NCBI RefSeq assembly: GCF_002021565.1
Contig: NZ_MSZX01000014.1
Span: forward strand, 27 to 64,026
Direction of reading: 5' to 3'
From: Paenibacillus selenitireducens
GTDB lineage: Bacteria > Bacillota > Bacilli > Paenibacillales > Paenibacillaceae
DNA length: 64,000 nucleotides
Made by a program: the position numbers and the translations under genes. Positions 57,710-64,000 of the stretch are shown here, piece by piece. Below the pieces are notes generated by a model. It ran no database searches, was not told the DNA's origin, and saw only the letters and a list, made by a program, of their open reading frames with translations. Each line of letters starts with the position of its first letter. Within the stretch, counting starts at the first letter, position 1.

Positions 57710-58717
57710 CTATTTCACTTCTAACATCCGAAGTACGATAACCGTAGCCTCAGCCCGTGTTGCACCGGCTGATGGAGCAAATTTGTTACCATCGCGGCCT
57801 TTAATAATCCCTTTATCTACTGCGGCCTCAATCCATCCTTTGGCCCACGCAGGGATCGCCGCATTGTCCGCAAATGACAATCCATCGCCGCTGCCAGCTG
57901 TAACTTTCAATCCTCTTGCAGCCATCGCTGCGATTTCGGAACGAGAAATCGTCTTGGATGCTTTGAAGGTTTTGTCATCATAACCCGTAATGATACCTGC
58001 TTTCACAGCCTTGCTAATCGCTGGCTGTGCCCACGCCGGAATGTTGCTTACATCTGCGAATTGGAGGGCGTCGCCATCCGGCAGATTCAAGGCTCTAGCC
58101 AGTATCGCTGCAAATTCAGCACGCGAAATCGCTGCATTCGGCCGGAATGTTCCATCCGGATACCCGTCTACAATCCCTTTATCTACAGCTTCTTGGATCT
58201 GCTTCTCAGCCCAATGCCCTTGAATGTCACTGAGTCCCGCACGACCTAAGGCTGTAAGCGAAACCGATTGATTCACATCGATTGTCTTCGATCCTAAGTT
58301 ATGGTCTACTGTTTTCATCGCGGTCCAAGTGATGTTGACCGTTCCTTCCTTCTTCACTTTGAAATCGACTGTCCCGATATCAAAATTCCCGTCTTGTCCA
58401 TTTACTTTACCGATCTTGGTATGCGCGATCGTAATTTCTTTATCTTTTTTTATCGGAGATACGGAGAAACCTTCCATCTTGGACTTCGCCGTGACTACCT
58501 CAACCTGATTGGGATCATATGTAAACTTCGCTTCATAAGCATAGAGATCTTTCACATCTTTGCCGCTCATCGTCAGCGTAAAAGTCTGTCCTACATTCAC
58601 TTGCTTCAGACTTGATTTTAACGTAAACGTTGGTGACGCAGCGGCAAATGCTGTATTTAATATCAGGGGAATGCTTAGAACACTTGCAAGTAGCGTAGCG
58701 AGCAATTTCGATTTCAT
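57710..58717 (-). CDS. Cohesin-SLH surface anchor protein
   Basis: 335 aa. Signal peptide (1-25). Residues about 28-155 form a cohesin-type beta sandwich (PTFTLKSSLKQVNVGQTFTLTMSGKDVKDLYAYEAKFTYDPNQVEVV). Three SLH repeats follow (ALGRAGLSDIQGHWAEKQIQEAVDKGIVDGYPDGTFRPN; LQFADVSNIPAWAQPAISKAVKAGIITGYDDKTFKAS; LSFADNAAIPAWAKGWIEAAVDKGIIKGRDGNKFAPS) and bind pyruvylated wall polymer. It is shaped like an anchoring scaffoldin. The leader repeats the GH101 RAT-terminator. Confidence 0.93.
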   Translation of the reverse strand: MKSKLLATLLASVLSIPLILNTAFAAASPTFTLKSSLKQVNVGQTFTLTMSGKDVKDLYAYEAKFTYDPNQVEVVTAKSKMEGFSVSPIKKDKEITIAHTKIGKVNGQDGNFDIGTVDFKVKKEGTVNITWTAMKTVDHNLGSKTIDVNQSVSLTALGRAGLSDIQGHWAEKQIQEAVDKGIVDGYPDGTFRPNAAISRAEFAAILARALNLPDGDALQFADVSNIPAWAQPAISKAVKAGIITGYDDKTFKASKTISRSEIAAMAARGLKVTAGSGDGLSFADNAAIPAWAKGWIEAAVDKGIIKGRDGNKFAPSAGATRAEATVIVLRMLEVK

Positions 58718-58960
58718 AATATCTTCCCTTCATGGTTAATTATCATTTTTGAGATCGATGCATTAGCTAAAATGAATGAATCCGCATGAAATTCGGGTAT
58801 ACGCAGGTGTTGGTGTGTGCGATCACTCCCTTAGTCTCTCATCGAATGGACAAGCTTCGTGTTCCCTCTTAAAATACCGCTATTTTCCAAACGAAGCAAT
58901 ACCTTCGACATTTTTTCTCATAATAAAACATCATTAGAAACGTCGTGAATTTCTTCAACA

Positions 58961-59023
58961 TAAAAAGGCACAAGCTTATAGAGTTGCCTCCGTAAGCTTA
59001 TGCCTGATCACAGTAACACGCTT
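58961..59023 (-). promoter_or_regulatory. RAT antiterminator and terminator in cohesin-SLH leader
   Basis: Minus strand. AAGCGTGTTACTGTGATCAGGCATAAGCTT (58994-59023) is a BglG/LicT-type RNA target. The overlapping terminator GGCATAAGCTTACGGAG with CTCTATAAGCTTGTGCC, then TTTTT, ends at 58961. The layout is the same as at 52808-52874. Confidence 0.82.
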
Positions 59024-59049
59024 CGTCCTTCGAGGAATGGTATACCCCT

Positions 59050-59078
59050 AAAATAGAAGAATACCTAGGATCGCGCAA
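59050..59078 (-). promoter_or_regulatory. Promoter of cohesin-SLH leader
   Basis: TTGCGC (59073-59078), 17-bp spacer, TATTTT (59050-59055), followed by AGGGGTATACC, as in the GH101 promoter. Confidence 0.6.
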
Positions 59079-59081
59079 TTA

Positions 59082-59720
59082 TCAATGCTGATTTTCCTCG
59101 ATCATACGGTAATGGCTCGTGTCTCCATGCAGAATAATATCTGATCTGTCCGAATATACTTCCACTTTACAAAGGCAGGTAGGATGAATATAAGGTAGAT
59201 TCCACAACTCCCTTAAGGGACGTCCCTCGAAATAGGCCATGAGTAACTTCACGACGACGGTATGCGTCACGAGCAAAACGGACTGCCCGGCGTGTTCGTT
59301 GAGAATATGCTGCAGCAACGATACAGCTCGCTTCAGAACCTCCTGATAGGTTTCACTCGCATCAACATAAAAAGCACTTGGATTCTTCCAAAAAGACTCC
59401 CATTGCTCGGGATACAACTGTTGAATTTCCTCTTGAACGCGCCCCTCCCAGACACCCAAGTTCTGCTCCATTAAATCATCGGTTTGTGTCATAGGAATAT
59501 TACGATCGCCTTTTAGAATATCAGCTGTTCGGCTTGCACGACCGCTTGTACTTGCATAAATATGATCCAGATGAACGTTCTGCAACGATTCGCTTAACCA
59601 TTCCGCCTGCTGGATCCCCTGCTTAGTAAGCGGGGAGTCCTGATGCCCTTGAAACCGGTGTTCGGTATTCCACACAGTTTGTCCATGGCGTACTAAATAA
59701 ATAGTTGTGGGGTGATTCAT
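59082..59720 (-). CDS. Histidine phosphatase family protein
   Basis: About 212 aa. YLVRHGQTVWNTEHRFQGHQDSPLTKQG carries the RHG phosphohistidine motif, and VLLVTHTVVVKLLMAYFEG carries the second His. It resembles phosphoglycerate-mutase-like phosphatases (CobC/GpmB/PhoE type); substrate unclear. I chose ATG 59720, with GGAGGAGG at 5-6 bp. The gene ends against the cohesin-SLH promoter. Confidence 0.92.
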   Translation of the reverse strand: MNHPTTIYLVRHGQTVWNTEHRFQGHQDSPLTKQGIQQAEWLSESLQNVHLDHIYASTSGRASRTADILKGDRNIPMTQTDDLMEQNLGVWEGRVQEEIQQLYPEQWESFWKNPSAFYVDASETYQEVLKRAVSLLQHILNEHAGQSVLLVTHTVVVKLLMAYFEGRPLRELWNLPYIHPTCLCKVEVYSDRSDIILHGDTSHYRMIEENQH

Positions 59721-59827
59721 GATAGCCTCCTCCGATTTGTAATCCTTCGAATGCATGTATTGATGCATCGGTTCGCATCTAGTATAATTTTCCATAATTC
59801 ATATGTCATGGATAGGGGTGCATTAAC

Positions 59828-60280
59828 ATGTCTGCTGAACAAAATCTTCAAAGATTAGGAATCGTTCTTCCCAAGGCCAGCGAACCCGCAGCAAAATACG
59901 CTAATTTCGTCATTGTGAATGGTCTCTTATTTATATCAGGGAAAGGGCCATCGGGTCATCCCTCAGGCAAGCTGGGTGCGGCACTTACAACGGAGGAAGG
60001 TTATGTATTTGCCCGAGCAGCTGGGCTCGAGGTTCTTGCCGTACTACAAGCAGGACTAGGTTCACTCGATCGCGTCAAACGCGTCGTGAAAGTCCAAGGC
60101 TTCGTGAATGCCACCCCTGATTTTACCGAACATCACAAGGTGTTGAACGGCTTCTCCGATCTCTTGATGGAAGTCTTCGGGCCAGATCAAGGAACACATG
60201 CGCGATCCGTATTGGGTGCCGTGTCCGTCAGAGACAACCTTCCCATCATCGTGGATTCCATTTTTCAAGTCGAAGATTGA
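59828..60280 (+). CDS. RidA-family (YjgF/YER057c/UK114) protein
   Basis: 150 aa. LGIVLPKASEPAAKYANFVIVNGLLFISGKGP begins like the YjgF-like group with the VNGLLFISG strand. HARSVLGAVSVRDNLPIIVDSIFQV ends the fold, with the conserved Arg at HARSVLG that in RidA binds the carboxylate of reactive enamines. The longer subgroup with about 150 aa is less well characterised. GGGGTG precedes the ATG. Only plus-strand gene in the last 8 kb. Confidence 0.9.
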   Translation: MSAEQNLQRLGIVLPKASEPAAKYANFVIVNGLLFISGKGPSGHPSGKLGAALTTEEGYVFARAAGLEVLAVLQAGLGSLDRVKRVVKVQGFVNATPDFTEHHKVLNGFSDLLMEVFGPDQGTHARSVLGAVSVRDNLPIIVDSIFQVED

Positions 60281-60287
60281 AATGGTC

Positions 60288-60312
60288 ATGGGGGAGTATC
60301 ATCTCCCCCTTA
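60288..60312. terminator. Convergent terminator
   Basis: GGGGGAG-TATCAT-CTCCCCC between RidA (plus) and GNAT (minus). Only weak T tracts, probably used from both sides. Confidence 0.6.
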
Positions 60313-60318
60313 GGCAGA

Positions 60319-60747
60319 TTAACTCTGATTTCTTAAGAAATCAGCCGGTCTTCTCATGAAGCGATTCGCATCTCTCACAAAATGATACTGCTCATACAAT
60401 TCATGCGCATCCGCCGTGCCCAATATCCCATTCAGATTTCGAAACCGTTCACTTTCTGTAATAACTTCAACCAGCTTCTTCCCAATCCCTAGTCCTCGAT
60501 ATGCCTCATCAATGAATACGTCGCACAAATAATACATCGTTGCCTCATCTGTGACAATCCTTGCGAATCCGACTTGCTTCCCTTGGTCGTAGACACCGTA
60601 ACAAACCGAACCCTGTATAGAACGTTCAATGATTTCCGCGGATCTCTGGCTCGCCCAATAACTTCTAGCCAAAAAACCCTTCACTGTCGAAATATCTACT
60701 CGAGCCCTGTCATCGGAGATGACAAATTGATTAAAGATCATGTCCAT
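60319..60747 (-). CDS. GNAT-family N-acetyltransferase
   Basis: 142 aa. VGFARIVTDEATMYYLCDVFIDEAYRGLGIGKKLVEVI carries the CoA-binding R-G-L-G-I-G-K loop, and the tail LGTADAHELYEQYHFVRDANRFMRR is characteristic of the YjdJ/Acetyltransf_1 group that begins ISDDRARVDISTVKGFL. Acceptor unknown. It follows a DinB-like gene by 5 bp, so cotranscription is likely. Confidence 0.92.
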   Translation of the reverse strand: MDMIFNQFVISDDRARVDISTVKGFLARSYWASQRSAEIIERSIQGSVCYGVYDQGKQVGFARIVTDEATMYYLCDVFIDEAYRGLGIGKKLVEVITESERFRNLNGILGTADAHELYEQYHFVRDANRFMRRPADFLRNQS

Positions 60748-60752
60748 GCCGC

Positions 60753-61295
60753 TTATTCCTTCTCTTGGCCGAATTTCTCGCGGTTATAAGCTTGGGATGC
60801 ATTGCGCGGAATAGAGAGGCTGTTCCACTCGCTTTGCTTCAACCATTTTGCAGCATAGACGATCTGGCCCACATGATAGGGATAATGTGCTAATTGACGA
60901 TGGATGGCTTCCATGACGGTATGACCTTCATTCCGGATATAAATGACATGAAATAACTGCTCGGGCTGAATGGAATCTAACGCCTGAAATAGGCATGACC
61001 AGCCTTCTTCCCATCTGTTCATGAGCTCTGCTTTGTTCTGAATATCATTCTCGAACTCTGCATCTCGATCCCGCCATGGCTTCTCACCGTCGGTCGTCAT
61101 GAAGTCCGTCCATCTGGAGAGCATATTACCGGACAAATGCTTCACAATCGTAGCGATGCTGTTCGTATCCGCATTTGTGGCAACGAATAACTGCTCTGGC
61201 TCCAACTGTTCGATTGCTTTTTCCCCTAACATCTTATAGGTGTTGAACTGCTTCTTGACGCTTTCTAAGATTTGTTGATGCTCATTCATCTTCAT
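60753..61295 (-). CDS. DUF1572 (DinB-like) protein
   Basis: 180 aa, four-helix bundle of the DinB/YfiT superfamily. SIATIVKHLSGNMLSRWTDFMTTDGEKPWRDRDAEF is the DUF1572 signature, with HVGQIVYAAKWLK near the C-terminus holding the third metal histidine. Function unknown. It abuts the VOC gene upstream, with no gap. Confidence 0.92.
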   Translation of the reverse strand: MKMNEHQQILESVKKQFNTYKMLGEKAIEQLEPEQLFVATNADTNSIATIVKHLSGNMLSRWTDFMTTDGEKPWRDRDAEFENDIQNKAELMNRWEEGWSCLFQALDSIQPEQLFHVIYIRNEGHTVMEAIHRQLAHYPYHVGQIVYAAKWLKQSEWNSLSIPRNASQAYNREKFGQEKE

Positions 61296-61682
61296 TCACT
61301 CCCCTTTGGTTGAAGGATTCAAAGACTCGAAGAATATGATCCGGTTCCCGAAAGGATCTATCATACACACTTCTTTGGAATGCCATGGCGTGATCTCGAT
61401 CCCTGGACGGGAATACTTATATTGCTTCTTCACCAACTCCTGATGATAGATTTCAAGTCCTTCGATTTCCACGCGAATCGCTCCTCCCGGGTTGCAGTCC
61501 CCGAAATGTTCCGAGAGATGTATCACAAGTCCATTCCAAGATATTTGCATATAGAGCGGAAGGTCTTCTTCGTACCGATGCCCCCAATCGAGCTGAAACC
61601 CTAAGTAATCTAGATAAAATTCTCTGGCCTTCTGCTCGTCAAACATGCGTAGAATCGGGGTTACACCCTTGAATGTTGTCAT
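61296..61682 (-). CDS. Glyoxalase superfamily (VOC) protein
   Basis: 128 aa. PILRMFDEQKAREFYLDYLGFQLDWGHRYEED and VIHLSEHFGDCNPGGAIRVEIEGLEIYHQEL, then VCMIDPFGNRIIF, match the bleomycin-resistance/glyoxalase subgroup without a resistance role. Overlaps or abuts its neighbours, so it is part of an operon of small cytoplasmic enzymes (60319-63935). Confidence 0.92.
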   Translation of the reverse strand: MTTFKGVTPILRMFDEQKAREFYLDYLGFQLDWGHRYEEDLPLYMQISWNGLVIHLSEHFGDCNPGGAIRVEIEGLEIYHQELVKKQYKYSRPGIEITPWHSKEVCMIDPFGNRIIFFESLNPSTKGE

Positions 61683-61696
61683 AAGACTAGCCCTCC

Positions 61697-62191
61697 CTAT
61701 GTATGATTTACTAGATAATCGATCACGGGGTAGGATACAACATGACGATCGCGATACGTTGCGGTAATCGCTTCGGGTTGTGAGCTTACAATCCCTTTCT
61801 GTAATATGGCAGCCTTAAATCCTCGCTCCATCGCACCGTTGTAGGTAAATAGGACACAATGTTCAGCGGCAAACCCTGCAACCACGACGAGTCCAACCCC
61901 CTGTTCAACAAGAATACGCTCCAATTGCGTATCCCAGAATGCATTGGATTTTTCTTTTGTGAGACGCAGATCGCGTTGATCTAAGTAAATCTCAGGGATG
62001 AAATCGAGTTCCTCCTCCGTAACTGTCCCTGCATCCTCTACATCTTGCACATGAATGACAACATGCCCGTGCTCACGTAAGAGACCTGCGACATGATTGA
62101 TATATTCACAAGCCGTTCCCACGTTGTAACGATCCTTATCCTCTTGCAAAAAAACATTCTGCATATCAATGACCAATAAAGCTAATTTCAT
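61697..62191 (-). CDS. Cysteine hydrolase (isochorismatase-like)
   Basis: 164 aa. Catalytic triad Asp9 (LLVIDMQNVFL), Lys (LTKEKSNAFW) and Cys (VAGFAAEHCVLFTYNGAMERGF) of the isochorismatase-like hydrolases, which act on amides such as nicotinamide or ureidoacrylate. Substrate unknown. AGGAGG precedes the ATG. Confidence 0.93.
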   Translation of the reverse strand: MKLALLVIDMQNVFLQEDKDRYNVGTACEYINHVAGLLREHGHVVIHVQDVEDAGTVTEEELDFIPEIYLDQRDLRLTKEKSNAFWDTQLERILVEQGVGLVVVAGFAAEHCVLFTYNGAMERGFKAAILQKGIVSSQPEAITATYRDRHVVSYPVIDYLVNHT

Positions 62192-62219
62192 TCGAAAATT
62201 CCTCCTTCAAGGATTTGTA

Positions 62220-62738
62220 TTATAGAAATATCGCAGGATACTGCAATTCTCCCCATGGAACGTCGGCGAGATCATCCACTAACACACGTACCATAAACAC
62301 TTCATCAGGGACCTGGAACTGCTTCAACTCGAACCCCAAGGCTCTTGCCGGTTCAAATCCGAACTGCGGATAATACGAAGGATGGCCGATTAAGAATACC
62401 AACCCGAAATGAAGTTCTTTGCATCTCTTTAAGCCTTCTTCGATTAATGCTTTTCCAACCCCCTGCTTCTGCATCGAGGGGTGAACCGCAATAGGAGCAA
62501 GGACAATAACGGGATACTCGCCCTTCTCATGCACAATATGCGCTTGGCTGAGTAAGGCATGACCGACAATATCCTCTTCATATTCAGCAACGATGGATAG
62601 TTCCGGTATAAAACCATGCGAGTTGCGAATCCGTTCAACCAATTGTGATTCATCATCCCGCTGCCCAAATGCATCGTAATTCAAGCGATACACTGATGCA
62701 TAATCATCTGGTGTTTCCGTTCGTACTTGTAAATTCAT
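62220..62738 (-). CDS. GNAT-family N-acetyltransferase (YhbS-like)
   Basis: About 172 aa. VRTETPDDYASVYRLNYDAFGQRDDESQLVERIR is typical of the YhbS group, followed by LAPIAVHPSMQKQGVGKALIEEGLKRC (Q-x-x-G-V-G-K loop) and FLIGHPSYYPQFGFEPARALGF. Acceptor unknown. ATG 62738 follows GGAGGAACAGG; the longer frame begins inside the next gene. Confidence 0.92.
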   Translation of the reverse strand: MNLQVRTETPDDYASVYRLNYDAFGQRDDESQLVERIRNSHGFIPELSIVAEYEEDIVGHALLSQAHIVHEKGEYPVIVLAPIAVHPSMQKQGVGKALIEEGLKRCKELHFGLVFLIGHPSYYPQFGFEPARALGFELKQFQVPDEVFMVRVLVDDLADVPWGELQYPAIFL

Positions 62739-62776
62739 CCTGTTCCTCCGATAACCTAAGTTGAAATCAAACTCAA

Positions 62777-63292
62777 TCACACCTGGATACTGTACAAATA
62801 TGTCAGCATTTCCCGATTACGAGGGTTATGAAACTCTTTTTCTCGACGCATGCCTAGTCTCTCCGCCGTACGTATTGATCCGTGATGATGATAGGGCATA
62901 TTTGCACAGAGTCGGGTTAATCCAAGCTCTTGAATCCCATAATTCATGCAGGATCGAGCTGCCTCAACCGCATAACCTTGTCTCCAGTACTTCGCATCGA
63001 TAATATATCCCAGATCATGCTCTACGTTTCCGTCAATGACGGACTTTAAAATTCCGACATCTCCGATCAGTCGATCTTCCTCTTTCAATATCACTGCCCA
63101 TCGACCGAAGCCATGTTCTTGATAAGAATGGATGCTGCGATGAATCCAAATTTGGGTCTCATGTTCGGTAAACGGCGCGGGCCAAAAGGCCATTGTTGTC
63201 GGATCCCCGAGGATCTGTAGGAGCGCATTTGAGTCATCTTCCCTATAGGGCCGAATTCGTAATCTAGTAGTTTCGACGATGTCATGCAGCAT
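62777..63292 (-). CDS. RimJ/RimL-type GNAT acetyltransferase
   Basis: About 171 aa. TTRLRIRPYREDDSNALLQILGDPTTMAFWPAPF is the RimJ/RimL opening, DLGYIIDAKYWRQGYAVEAARSCMNYGI contains the CoA loop (R-Q-G-Y-A), and MPYHHHGSIRTAERLGMRREKEFHNP is the C-terminal motif. Related enzymes acetylate protein or antibiotic amines. ATG 63292 follows GGAGGTGATCC. Confidence 0.92.
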   Translation of the reverse strand: MLHDIVETTRLRIRPYREDDSNALLQILGDPTTMAFWPAPFTEHETQIWIHRSIHSYQEHGFGRWAVILKEEDRLIGDVGILKSVIDGNVEHDLGYIIDAKYWRQGYAVEAARSCMNYGIQELGLTRLCANMPYHHHGSIRTAERLGMRREKEFHNPRNREMLTYLYSIQV

Positions 63293-63389
63293 AGGATCAC
63301 CTCCATCACCCATTTGACTTCTTTTCCTGATCTTAAGCATAGCAAAAAGAGCAGCCAATTCGTAGTCACTGCTCCATAATTGTATGAAT

Positions 63390-63935
63390 CTATACATCCA
63401 ATTGGCCTGGCTTCCAGCCTACCTGTTGACTCCATTCACTTGCTCTTCGCATGATTTCCCAGATGAACGGTTCCTTAGCCTCCACATAATGATGCCGATC
63501 CTGTTCATATTGATCCTTGAGCTTATATTTTATCGCGGCATAGTACTTGGCTTCATTCGCATGTTGTCTGAGATAGTCTCGAAATAGCAATGCAAATTGT
63601 TCGCCGAAGCTCCCTTGTTCTCGCACATGAATGTGAGTTCTTCGCATGCCTTCACTTTCCCGAAAATACCGTTTCGTCCGTTCTGGATTGTCGCTGCGAA
63701 AGACATAACCGATGTTCTGCATCGGTTCTTGATACACTTGTAAGGGTTCAAAAGAAGACACTGAAATCTGAATATCAATAATAGGTTTCGCATCTAATTC
63801 GATGACCGAGGTTGAACCGATATGATCGATACGCAGGGCTACATCTTGCAGCGCATGGCGGAGCCGTGTTCCAATATCTCTAAATTCTTCAGTCCAATGT
63901 GGATCATAAGGCGTGATCAGAATGGGTTCAGCCAT
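63390..63935 (-). CDS. GrpB family protein
   Basis: 181 aa. ITPYDPHWTEEFRDIGTRLRHAL, RIDHIGSTSVIELDAKPIIDIQIS (the G-S-T-S nucleotidyltransferase-like motif) and HIHVREQGSFGEQFALLFRDYLRQHANEAKYYAAIKYKL identify GrpB/UPF0157. The family is linked to the nucleotidyltransferase fold; function unknown. AGGAGGG precedes the ATG and overlaps the upstream gene's end. Confidence 0.93.
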   Translation of the reverse strand: MAEPILITPYDPHWTEEFRDIGTRLRHALQDVALRIDHIGSTSVIELDAKPIIDIQISVSSFEPLQVYQEPMQNIGYVFRSDNPERTKRYFRESEGMRRTHIHVREQGSFGEQFALLFRDYLRQHANEAKYYAAIKYKLKDQYEQDRHHYVEAKEPFIWEIMRRASEWSQQVGWKPGQLDV

Positions 63936-64000
63936 GTTCTCCCTCCTCTCTTTGCCTTATCATCATTTCGTGCGCCAGACGATAGAGATCCGCAAGATCT
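63928..64000 (-). CDS. 3' end of a gene cut by the window edge
   Basis: 24 codons, DLADLYRLAHEMMIRQREEGEHG then TGA at 63928-63930, overlapping the GrpB start. Coding-like but too short to identify. Confidence 0.5.
   Translation of the reverse strand, partial: DLADLYRLAHEMMIRQREEGEHG

Noticed and set aside
1-64000. tRNA or rRNA genes
   Set aside because: I saw no cloverleaf-like blocks or rRNA-like sequence on either strand; no tool was available to confirm.

Overview
The window looks like a Bacillota chromosome, most likely Paenibacillus or a close relative. The evidence is the YesN/YesM-type regulators, an SLH-domain surface protein, a c-di-AMP (ydaO/yuaA) riboswitch, strong AGGAGG-type ribosome binding sites and the general gene repertoire. 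It falls into two halves. Positions 1-28 kb are visibly AT-richer and fragmented. Positions 29-64 kb are ordinary, compact chromosome.

The left part (about 1.5-27.4 kb) is the most unusual region. Some thirty short, mostly single-gene units are nearly all read on the minus strand. They are separated by related, imperfectly palindromic sequences of about 70-200 bp. Read in the gene direction, each separator starts just after (or overlaps) a stop codon with an RYYYAAC-like box, has a pair of inner complementary boxes (for example GTATCTACG/CGTAGATAC) set off by spacers of unequal length, and ends in GTTAGGT/GTTATGT-like sequence just before the next gene. This is the layout of attC sites in an integron cassette array. 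The cassette contents fit too: GNAT acetyltransferases, NUDIX hydrolases, DinB, VOC/glyoxalase, DUF3024, DUF6933-like, P-loop kinase, methyltransferase and many small unknown proteins. No integron integrase is in the window, so this would be a cluster of attC sites lacking an integrase, in a phylum where such arrays are rarely described. An IS110-family element sits at the left edge next to a cut attC remnant. A type I (holin-like toxin) module and an XRE regulator module lie near the right edge. At least eight cassette genes are broken by frameshifts, in-frame stops or truncations, which I reconstructed from the sequence; this suggests a largely silent, decaying store.

The middle and right parts hold an alpha/beta hydrolase, a chemotaxis receptor, a CopC-like surface protein, a c-di-AMP riboswitch ahead of a small TrkA-N-like protein, thymidine kinase, and 2,3-butanediol dehydrogenase divergent from a LacI regulator with two matching operators. 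A glycan-use locus follows (39.7-52.7 kb): a secreted GH101 endo-alpha-N-acetylgalactosaminidase carrying Big2, cohesin and dockerin domains, then yesN-yesM-sugar-binding protein-mglB-mglA-mglC. A second secreted protein at 57.7-58.7 kb has one cohesin and three SLH repeats. Both the GH101 gene and this cohesin-SLH gene are preceded by nearly identical leaders: promoter, BglG/LicT-type RAT antiterminator (TGTTACTG...CAGGCA), then intrinsic terminator. The working model is a co-regulated dockerin enzyme plus cell-surface cohesin anchor for host O-glycan degradation, with import through the Mgl transporter. The last 5 kb is a run of small enzymes (histidine phosphatase, RidA, GNAT, DinB-like, VOC, isochorismatase, GrpB) without attC-like separators.
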